NCBI GenBank assembly: GCA_946406115.1
Contig: OX291561.1
Coordinates: 9,044,273 to 9,108,272, forward strand
Direction of reading: 5' to 3'
DNA length: 64,000 nucleotides
Origin: Apoda limacodes
Taxonomy: Eukaryota; Arthropoda; Insecta; Lepidoptera; Limacodidae
How positions within the stretch are numbered: the first letter of the stretch is position 1; every line of letters begins with the position of its first letter. Positions 50,360 through 62,300 of the stretch are shown here, in pieces. The position numbers and the translations under genes are program-made. The notes under the pieces are model-generated. The model did not search any database and was not told where the DNA came from. It saw only the letters and a program-made list of their open reading frames with translations.

Positions 50360-53300
50360 CTGTACATTTATTTATATTAAAATATTTATTCTCTTCAAAA
50401 TATGCCACGTAAAATACTTTAAAACATATTCGATGATAATGATTTAGATTATATGTGTTTTTTCGGCAATTCGAATCAGCCGTTATACGCCCCACTGGCA
50501 CAGGTTTCTCCTTCTAGAAGGAGGCTTAGGCCTGATACGGGTTGGCGGGTGATATCGATATAGTGTCCACTCGACTGTCTGAGCTTTCAGAGGCCTTACC
50601 TCTGACTTGACTTAACGACTGCTGACATATGACTAACAGCCAGGACCGACGGTTTTAAGTGCCTTCCCAAACACGGAGCACTGGGCGGTCACCCATCCAA
50701 GTAGTGACCGCGCCCGACGTTGCTAACTTCACATATCGTTTCCGATAGACAAGTATCAGTGGCCACCAGCTCCTCATCAATTTCAGCAATAACATTACGA
50801 TTGCAATACAATATAACTCTATATAAATCTAAGTAAGATTTTTTTTAACAACAAATTGATATTCCAAAGTTACATGTTGAAATACGAATACAAAGAAATT
50901 TCTCACAGTAACTCTATACATTGTTTTTATCTTAATTATGTAAAGTACAATTAAAAATAAAACTATTTTAGTCAAACAACACTAAACCCATAAACAGTGG
51001 TACTGCGCGGAGATTTGCTCACCAGCTCACCACCTTGTTACGCAGGAAAAAAGCTGTCTCTCTCCATTATAATATGGGTGTGTATTTAGCTACTGGTTAC
51101 CCCAGTCCAGGATTCCGTGAAGTTAAAAATATAGTTGTACTTACATCGAAGAAAGATCTATCATCGCACTTCTTGGGCGGCCCCGGGGCGGGCGGCGCCT
51201 GCGTCACCGTGATCACATCTGCTAGCTCTGTTTACACAACAACAATAGGTAATTAGATAACATAAGTCAGTTTTTAGGGTTCCGTACGCAAATGACATAA
51301 CGTGAACATATACCATTACCAGGCTCAAACGTGCCCACTGTTATACCCACTGTGTGCACGGCCTACCCTCACCAAGATTTGAGTCATATTCCACACACGG
51401 GCCCAGTGCGAATTGTGAACTTCATATACGTAATTTTTTTGATGTATGCAGATATTCTTAGATATCTCTCTTTACCGAAAAGCCAGTAATAATCATTGGT
51501 TAACGCCGGGCACGAACCTCCGCCGCGAATATTTAGTTAATTAATAGACCTCACCAATAAAACCTTTGCAGTGTGAATCTTCCATCGCGTCGTAATATCG
51601 GAGCTGATGCTTTATGGAATCCAAAACGAACCACCTATGGTAGAAAAAACCTAATTTTAATTTCAGACATATTTACGAGTTCAGTGACAAAAATAAGTAA
51701 TAGTACTTATGTACAGTAAATACAGTAATGTACCGAACCGCTCCGGTCAATGACATAACACGGCAGGCACGCGCGCGTGTCGCAAGGGTTGGGGCTGATG
51801 ATAATAGCGCGCGTGGCCTTCCGCGCTTCCGTTAAGAATTCATGAATAATATCGCTCGAATTGAGCTCCAAAATTTGCACTTCTTACAGTATTAATTACA
51901 ATACAGTACTTTTACACTTGTTTTTGTCTCTACCATAGTTTAATTAGTAACAATTTCTAAAGAATAAGTATAAATTTTTAAATCTGGTTGTATTATTTAT
52001 ATGGACTTTTATGTCACAAAAGTGCGCCACAAAAAAAAAAAATTTTTAATGTTTATTTTAATACTAAATATAGCTGTTTTCTTTAGCGATTTATTTTTTA
52101 TTGTTATAAAGAAATGTTAGCAATTGATCAACAAAAAAAAAACATACATAAATGTGGTAAAAAAAAATAGGGTACGGTAAATGGTGGTGCGGAACCTTAA
52201 ACATAAATTATACCTTTGTTTCCACCCTTTGAGTAGCGCTCCGCGTTTGTACAGATGCCCTTCGTGCGTTCGATTCTCAGCGACGTTCGACGAGAACTGT
52301 TCGTAGTACTGCTGGGACGACGACTGCAACGTTGCAACACCTAAAACCAAATTTCATCATTTAATAATTTAGTTATTTGTATAAAATTCACAGCGTAAAC
52401 ATATATTCATATTATTGTAATCACTTTACTATGATAAAGTAACAGGCGAAATTTAGAAAAGTAGATTACATAATTGAATAGTAGTACTATATAATAGAAT
52501 CCCATACTGTCCCAATCCTCCAACCTTTAAGGCACATAGTAACTACCCAACTAGTCACCTAAAGATAATCTTTCTTTCCTCTTTTTACAAAACACATTTT
52601 AAAAATGGTACAAATCAATTAGTTAGATCAAATTACAAGCTATATTTAGAACTTTATGTATTGTATCTGGAATATATCACTTTTACCAGAAAAACTATCT
52701 ACAACTCGCAGATATATTCTAGAAACGATGTTAAAAATAGCTTATAACTAGTTCTAAATAAAATGTTTCAAATTTTTGAAATATGTTTTGTACAAAGAGA
52801 AAATAAAGAAAGCGCTAGTTAGGTAGGTACTGCGCCTTAAGCGTTCGCCGGAAGATGTTTCTCTTCTTAAGCTATTTATAAATATCCTAGAACGGTGTGT
52901 ATACAAGAATACACACCTGTCCCCTAAAATTTTTATTTCACCTAAAAGTGACTACGTTTATCATTCTAAACAAACCGTTACGTATACACTGACTGTTGGT
53001 GAGCGAGGCGTGATGGTCCCTGTCTCGATCTTTGTCCTGTGGCGGCGCCTTGTACTTGGTGCATGGCAAAGCGAACGCGTCGCCGCAACGCTCGTGGCAC
53101 GCCGCGCCACAGTCCACACAACGGACACCAGTCTGGAAAAGAAGATTATAAATCATTTATCAAAGCGTCACGGATACTTCCTTGCCTAAAGTTACGAAGT
53201 AAACACACAAAATCGCGTGACACATGTGAACGTGACATAAATAAACTATAATTTATTCAATATGGTTGGGACGTTCGTGTCTGTCTGTGCGCACGAATTT

Positions 53301-56300
53301 TGTGGAAGCAACATATATAAAATCATAGTATAGAAAAAGATAGTAGATCCTCAAACAAACATAATTATTTCGCGTCACACAAGCACGCTTCCAATCACGA
53401 TATCCATACGTATACTCCGACACATAGATCTCACTGTGGTGTGTTTCTTAACATCCGAACGCAATTCGGATCGTAGTCTTCTCTTCTAAACGATCTATTG
53501 TTAAGACAAACGTCAAACAAACAGGTCGTTCAAATCTTAGGGTAACAACTCTACAATCCAGTTAAAGTTTGTACTGAGGTTCTGGACTCGCACCATTGCT
53601 TGTCCCCTCTACAGTAGATCACACACAATACAGCGCGACGAATGTGCGAAAGAAATGGCATATCGATTATTTGATGCCGGCATATTGGCCTTGAGGGTTT
53701 CGTTCTTAGGTTTCTCTCAGTATATGGTACTTGTATGTACACACCTTCAAATATTTGCACTTACTTTTACTAGGCAGTACCGGCCTCCACTACCCGTTTT
53801 GGATACACTTTTACAGTTTGTACAGATAGCGCGGTCAGGCGCGAAATTGGCACGCTTACGTCTTAGCTATATATACATCTATTGTTATATCTTAATATAT
53901 ATAAATCTCGTGTCACAATGTTTGTCCTCAATGGACTCCTAAACTACTGAACCGATTTTGATCAAACTTCGTAAATATCTGTTATTTGATCCAACTTAAA
54001 AGATAGGATAGTTTTTATCTCGATATGTCAAGTGCGAGCCGGACTCGGGCACTATAGGTAAAAACCAACTTTCGCACAGAGGGACGGCAGCGGAACAACG
54101 TTCGCCGGGACAGCTAGTTTCTTTATATATTATTTTATAAGCTTACCTTGAGCGGTCCCCAGACGAGGTCCGCGCAGTGGTCGCACTTAGCGGGCGCGGC
54201 GTGTGCGGCGGGCTGCCAGCGGTGCGCAGGGGCAGCGGGCGGGGGGGCGGCCGCCAGCCTGCCCCGCACCAGCACCTCGAGCGTGCCACGCTTGTGCGTC
54301 GCCAACGTCGCACGTCGGACCACACCCGATGACATGGAAGAGTTGCGCTGAAACACCGGTTTATACTATAAGTGGAATAATATCTAATAGTGGGTCAGCT
54401 CGGTCGTTCGACAAAGCAAATGACGAAGTGCATGCTGTATGAAGGAAAACTTCGCGAGTTAGTTAGCATCGTTTTAGTTGACTTGTAAAATTTTATTATA
54501 TTAGCGTATATGGATCTCCGTAAGTTGGTATTCGAGAAAATCTACATTCACCCGTAGATTGCATTTGAAATTGATGATCAATACCTCTATAGCACGGACG
54601 CTAAGCAGGAAGAATTTCGTTCAATGACCGGTCACTATCTGTCTCTGTTGCATGCGCATAATTATTTGCCGTTGCGCTCCTCTATGACAGCGGTCATCGC
54701 ATCTGTGCGAGTGCGACGGCAAATAATTATGCGCGTGCAACAGAGACAAATAATGACCGGTCATTGAACGAAATTCTTCCTGCTTAGCGTCCGTGCTATA
54801 GAACCTACCATTCCACATTCAGATCACAAATCTGAAATTCGCCTGCATATGTTACTAAGTGGATAGCATTTACGACTCATAAGATGTGCGTTAACTTCAC
54901 AAGCGGACACAGAATCCTGACAGATGAGCGACGCCAATAGATGCTATAACTTATACTGTGGTTCTTGTAAGATCAAAGTATTGTTACCTGGAGCTCAGCA
55001 GTGTTGGGCAGGTCGAGCTGGTCCCACCGCACGCGCCACTTCTGCGGCAGATGTCCCAGCTCGAGTTCCAGCTGTCGTATTCTCTCGAGGAGAGCGCCGA
55101 ACGCGTCTGGCATGCAACGAACCGTGCTGTCGTACCTAAAACCATGACATTTATCTTCATTTCGGGAAAAACATTGAACTAAATAGCTTATTCTCTTTTT
55201 TATTTGCGAAAATAAAATAAACTTACAAACATAAAAGTAACATAAAGAATGTTACTTTCAATCAAATGCTCATTTATCTAAAAATATATTAAATCAAAAA
55301 GAGACTCGCAAAAAAATGTTTGTCCTTTCCTTAGTAATAAAGTGATTTAAAGTACCAGTTGTATTTCATTCTATATTAGCAATACGATCTTTTCCACAAC
55401 GTTTTAGAACTAAATGTCACAGGTAATAATCAAGAAGGGTTTTTAACGACATATTTCTTGTTGCTCTTGGTCGGTGAGCTCATTTTTAGCCATACACCTT
55501 ACCGCAGGACTAAATTGGTAGGTGTGTGACCAGCTAGTGGTTAAAAAAAAAACCTCGACTTCCTTGCACTAATATGGTGAACGTTACATACCCGGCGGTA
55601 ACGACCCTACGTTGTGGTCGCGAATCCATGTCTACGGGGGTAAGCACCTCGAGGTCGTAGGGTGCTCCGTGAGACAACTCCTCGCTAACATAGTACTCCC
55701 ACACTTCCAAACAATTAATCGAAGACACGGGTCGCAGCACCTGTAAAAACATTGTTAATTTTATCGGTTCCTTATAAAAATGGTAAAATTACAGAAATGA
55801 TTGTCCTGTGCAGGAATCGCACCCATGCCCTCTTGACTACGGACAGCCTGCCTACCGGCTAAGCTTTTTAATATAATATTCTTGTCACTATGTACGTAAA
55901 ATGTTCACCATGGATGTGTATGTCTTTGAAGTTAGCTACGAGATGCGAGGCAACAATAAATTTAAGGACGAGACCGGTATGAAGTAACATCGGGAGGGTT
56001 AAAGTACTAACAGTAGTGCTAAAGTGTTAAAAGTCTCAAAGATCTATGATGATTACTGTATTTTAGGTGATTTATTTTTAATTTTTTTTGTTTTTGTTAA
56101 AACCGTAGAGTCAACATATGATAGAAATTATAGAGATTATCATATAAGGTACTCAAGAGGGTGACTGGCATCCATTAGCGCCGCCAATTGATATTTTTAT
56201 TATCCTCTTTGTGCAAAATAAATTTCAAAAATATGCGTCTACATAAATATGTAACTTGTTATAAGCAATTTTTAGTTTAGAATGTATTATTATGTTTCTA

Positions 56301-59300
56301 GGATAAAACTGTGAATTGTAGATTTTAGCAGATATTATATAGACGCTCATTTTTTAAATTTGCTTTGCACAAAGAGGAAAATAAAAATATCAATTGGCGA
56401 CGCTAGTTAGCAGGGGTAACGCTCTTAAGTTGTCTGCTATGATGTTGTTTGATGAAATTTACAAAAAATAAAAAAAAAGGATCACTTATTGTCAAAAAAA
56501 AGTATTAACTTACCGGATTATCCAAATCGGGCGTGTAGAGGAAGTTATAGAAAATGGGAGACTTCTGGTGTTGTTTGTCGATGTGGTCAAACAGCGAGTG
56601 TCCATACGTGGGGGTCCGGGGGGATGTACCTCCGTAACCACCCATTTCTTCTTCGGATCCCGCTCCAGTTTCTACACCCTGTTAGAAAGTTATTTATTTA
56701 GTCATCAGTTACCTTATCTATTCATATTCTATTGATTTATTTATTATCTTTGCATAAACAAAAGTGTACAATGGCTGGCTTAATGTCTTATAGCATTCTC
56801 TAACAGCTAACAATAGAAACAACGGTAGAATTCAACTAGAGTTTATATATATATATAGTCATGTTCTTTATTTTAATATCATGTCGTAAATCTGTTAGGC
56901 GAAATTTATTTTTAGTTTAAAAAAAATTAAACTACTAATATATTTACTACTACTTCTCTTTGGACACTTAGTAGCTATTACATCCCAGGTGTAAATACTA
57001 ACCAATCTGCTTGTGTCGGCCCGCTTGTCATCGGCAGATGCTATTCCCAGCTCTGCTCTTTGCGCCTCGTTGTCCAGAAGAAAAGTACGAAACCGGCACG
57101 ACACGCAGTGGTATGCCACAAAACGGAGATAAAAGTCGTTGAACTCAAACGCTAAAGGAAATTGTTTTTGGAGCTGAAAAGAAAATATTTTAAAATAATA
57201 CACAGATTTTAAAATATTTTGACAAAGATAATTGTATAAATAAGAATAGGACAGACTTCGATATCCTAATATAATATAATATTGTAAAATGTGAAAGTTT
57301 GTCTATTTATTTGTTACTCAATCACGACGTACGCATCACGCAATGCAATAAATATGGCACAGAGATAATAGTTGAAGAGTCGGAGAGACTTTTCACTTCG
57401 TGCTACTTTTTATCTCAGAAGTCATTCCCACGGGAAAAACTATATATCCCAGGTGTAACAACTTATATAATATGCGTGACTTTAACACTACTAGAAAAGC
57501 AAGTTCAATACTTTTTAAATGTACACTGATGGAAAGTTTATCTACTGAGCGCATACCTGATGAACAGCATCCAAGAACATGAGGAATGTCGGCGTGAATC
57601 CTTGTTGAGGCGTAGCAGCGATGTTTGATCGCTGCTGGAACTTGTGACCTAGAGCCAGCCACTCTTTCTCCACCAGTATACGGAATCCTTCCAGCGTTCG
57701 ATAGTACGGCTCTAAACAGACCTGTGCCAGCGATGATATCTACACAAATAAAAGATAAAATTCTTTTACTCAAAAACGCTAGGAAAACTTTAAATTACAT
57801 TCGGAAAAAAGGACACTGGAATGACATCGAATCCGGATTGCTAATAAATTAAAAATAAAAACTTTTCTGAACAGAAAAGGCTCCGGTAAAATCCTATACT
57901 ATTTTCGTTGCATGGCCTGCTAATCTTTTTGTTTTTAGGGCGCGTTCATTCTGGGATTAAGAGTTCCCACGATTGATACTTTTCACACTTTTGATAACGC
58001 CAATTTTGCCACCGACACCTACCGTTCGTACAGCTTTGAAACGTTACTAACAACAGTTTTGGTTAAGAAACTTGCAAAACGAACGGTTGACGTACACACA
58101 CTACGATAAAACACACACACACTACCATAAACAATGAATATGTATAGGCAGTTTAACAGATTAACACAAAAACCCCACCTCCAGACATGGGTCTAAAGTT
58201 GCATTTTTCGGTGGCAAAAGTGGCAAAAATAACAAAAATATCGTAAACGAACGCATGACAGTTTGTTACAGATGATACTAAAATTTTGATATTTTTGATA
58301 CCAATGCTAAACGAACGGATGACAGGTGACAAAAGTAATAAAAATAATGATTCTGTATCCCAGAACGAACGCGCCCTTAATCCATCTAATTGTAATAAAC
58401 AAAGGACACAATCCTCATTCGCCCAACTGAAAGCACAGAATAATTCTACATTTTTCCAAATATCGAACTGGCAAGTTGCACATATTTATAAGCTACTTCA
58501 TGCTTTGGAAGTTAAACCGTCAGTTTTGGCCATTGCAATACCAGTACCCTTATGTTCAAATCAGTAATGTTACGGACATTTGCATACGCATCCGCCATCG
58601 GAAAACATTCTAATAATTTTTAACGCATCTAAACCATAGATAAATATCTAAAAAGTTTACAATAACTGATAACAACGTTAGGACTTGCATGCACAAATAA
58701 ATAAATACACGTTACAGAAGTAAAGTACACAAACCTGGGCAGTAACATCCCATCCATCTTCAAGAGATAGCAAGACAGAAGATCCTTGCAGATCTAAGAG
58801 ATCCACAACAGCTCCCGACAGCTGGAACAGTTGCCGAAGTTGCCACAACCAGCCTGACTCTTCTATCAATCTGCAGAACACAGAAAATGTTATAAGGCGT
58901 TCCATCTAATTACTTCGTAGCAGATATTGTTAGCGGTTGACTTTTAGCGTTTCGTCTGAGCGATTTTGCTACGAAATGTTACCAAAAACCTATCTCGGGA
59001 TGTGGGTATTTTGCGCTACTTATTGATAGCTGTCAAATAGGAAAGTGATCCTTTGAGAAAAATAGTTATGACGTTGTTTTTTTGTTGAAGAAAAGTTTAT
59101 TTTCGCATAATGTATTCTACTTCTTTCTTATAATAAAAAATACTCAAACATATACACACGGAACTGTCAAAAAAAGACGCGTTCGTTTTAACAATAATAG
59201 AGCCCTTGAAGGTAGTTTTGGCACGCATCTTACGAAGGAGTGGTGTTTTTACTGTTTTATTTTTCTTAATAAATTTAGTGTGTTTCGATGTGTATGTTTT

Positions 59301-62300
59301 AGCAGTGTTTTACGAAAACGTGTTAGGAATTGTACAGCAAAGGCTCATGAATACCTAATTATGAAGAAATAAGCAGGACATGACGCGCAATTTCTGAAAG
59401 ATGCACACCAAATCTCCCGCCCTAGCTTGGAACACGAAAACGAGGACGCGCAACACCGCGATAAAACTTAAATATGGCGCTTCGCCAAACTAGATATAAG
59501 CACAGGACTACATTCAAACATGACTCTGGAGAAATGATATGCAATAATGCGAAATCTGGTCTTCACATCGAAGAAGGAAGGAAGGAAGGAGCCTCTGAAA
59601 TTAGCAGATGCGCTTAAACGGAACGGGTAGTTGGTGTTAAAATGAGGTTTAAGTATCAGGATTTTTATATTTTTGAAATTCTATAAAATATGACATAACT
59701 ATTACCTATAATTATTAACAAAATATATATTATTCCTTAATATATTCTCTTTGTTTCTCTAGAACCCGAATTTTGATAACACTTTTGGTTTTGAATTAAA
59801 ATAACAAAATGTAGGTAGCATATTTTGATAGAACTGTCTTATAAACTTCGAGTGATTATGATATATCGATTTAAAACTAAGACACATGTGACAGTGAAGT
59901 GCACTATTTAATTATGTAGATCAATTTTTTTCAATTACATCTGTATTTTTTGGAAAAAATACGAAAATAGTATTATTTTACAATTCTTTGGTAGCGGTAG
60001 CTTGCGCGGGCGACGGGCGGCGGCAGAACGGTTGCGGTCTTTATGCTGAGAGCACGTATACCTTTTTTTCTTAAATTTGTAGCTGTGCCGACTAAAGTTT
60101 TCAACTCAGAAAAAGGACGCATGTTTATTTGTGGAAAGACGCATTATTTTATTTAAGAAGGTAATTTAATTTAAAATTAGTAATTTAAAGTTGTTAGGTA
60201 ATTGTGGTCATTTTTTTATTTGCGTAAATATTATTGACCTACATATTGCTATAGTACGTATTGTTACTATGTTTGTGAAAAACGTATTCGTTTGAATTGT
60301 GAATAAGCACCTACCTATTTTCAAATTAGTGTTACTAATATCAATTATAACAAACATCGAAAAGGTGCAAATATGCCAAAGCTAAATAAACTGAAGCGAT
60401 GTAAACTACAAAAAGTTGGGAAAATTAAGTAAGTACTTATTGTTTTTTAATAATATAGATGCATAGGTATTGATAAATAAATATTGTTTGTATGGAAACA
60501 CCTTAACAATCAGCTTATTCAGGAAATAAATACAACAACAAATTTTTTACCATTGCCACTCAAAAACGGGCATTTTATTCATCGCTATAAGTGAATAAGT
60601 GAGTGAGTGAAGTATTAGTTTTATTATAATCGGCTCAAAGGTTCAGCCTAAATGACAAAGTGACGCTTTCGCCTTATGATATTAATCTGCGCAAGAAGCG
60701 TCAAAAAGGTCAAAAGACATACATAGCTGTGAAGTAGCGCTGTCGCGAAACAATCGGTTAATTCCTCATTCTCAAATCAAAGGTAATTTGTCCCAAAAAT
60801 CAAATATATCCCAAATCCTAACCCTAAAAATATCCCAAGAATAAAATTATTTATTTAGGTATAAAATAAAAATTACCAGTTGTGATAAACTGATGCCCAG
60901 CCTAAATAATCTATGGCATTGTCACTGAAGTGCTGCGCACTTCCGCTCGGTGGCTAAAATTTCGTAAAGAACTAAAGGTGGGAGGGGATTAGTGGGGAAA
61001 GGGGAAACACAAATGCTCAAGGTTATTGAAATGGGAAACGCTCCTTTAGTATCAATCTTAACATAAATTATCAACACGTATTAATCTTCTATTCGAATGT
61101 TATAATAGATAATGATACTATTTATGACATATTAAGAAAAACAGTGTTCACTGTATATATATGTATATTAGAGACTAAACCCGACCTTGACAACATTACT
61201 GACCTCAAAAAGCCAGGTTCTTCAGGTTGCGCAGGCGCTGAAGGCACGGCGGCGCGCATTAGTTTCTTGAAAGCGTGTTTAGTGGCGCGCGTGTCCGGAT
61301 ATTCCACAGGGACGTGTTCGCACCCCGCCACCCCGCTGCCCCCCGCGCCCTTGTCCGATACCACGTATAAAGCTGCCCTGCGTACCGTGCCGCCATCACC
61401 GCATACTGAAAATATCATAAGAGACTTAAGAAAATTCTGCTATCATCATATAGATACGTTCTTTTATAGTTACTTTTAAAGCCATAATAGTGCGTTGCGT
61501 ATTAAATACTATTTTAAAAACTGATGATTTTTCTAAAAATGCTACTGTACCTACTGTCTCTTATAGCCAGATATACCATAAACTAAAAGAAAAATATTGT
61601 CGGATGCAAAGTAATAAACAATGTCGTAACAATCTGATATGAGGCAAGTTTTCATACCCGAGTCAACGTCTGCTGTAGAAAGCCTTTGCCGCGGCGCGTA
61701 TAGGTCTAAATGTGAAGGTTGGCGCCCTTTCAAGGAGCCCCATCGACCAAAATGCCGCGCACCGGTATTAGTTCCTGTCGTGGTCGCCACTACAGTACCC
61801 TTTCCGCCACTGTTGCGGCCTAAAACCCTGAAATCAAAATTTTGAACATAACAAAGCTTTGATACATTTAACGTGGTACTAAATATAAATAATACTTTAT
61901 TCGTTTATTCAAGTTTAATAAACAATGGTTATTACATTCTTTATAAATTAAAGACAAAAAATCTACTGCTTTGCATTAATTAAATGAACAATTTAAACAA
62001 ATATTGTTAAGAGTTTCTCAAGGTGCAATCTTAAGCCCTATATTTTATATAATATAGTAATTACCCTAAAGTGCCAGCTGCTTTAGATAGCAAAGGCGTG
62101 TGATTAGTAGGTTGATGGTCGTCACAACAAAGTAATAAGGAATCCAAACTTAAGCTAGAGTCTTCAAAATCTCCCCTCGATGCAGGCGTACAGGCTACTA
62201 ATGTTGCTAAGTAACGTTCCTGAAATCAAGATAAAGAAAAAATAAAGCATACACCAAAGTTGGCACCAATATCGGTCCCATACAAACGCAAAACGTGTAA

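Noticed and set aside
50681..50730. A 5S rRNA gene
   Set aside because: Only the 3' half is present and it is fused to an unrelated body, so it is a SINE.
54143..54442. Overlapping Pro/Arg-rich ORFs on both strands near 54.2 kb
   Set aside because: They are shadows of GC-rich Sbf exon 13; only the frame with the C1 residues joins its neighbours in phase.
61144..61479. 111-codon + strand ORF
   Set aside because: Antisense shadow of Sbf exon 6.
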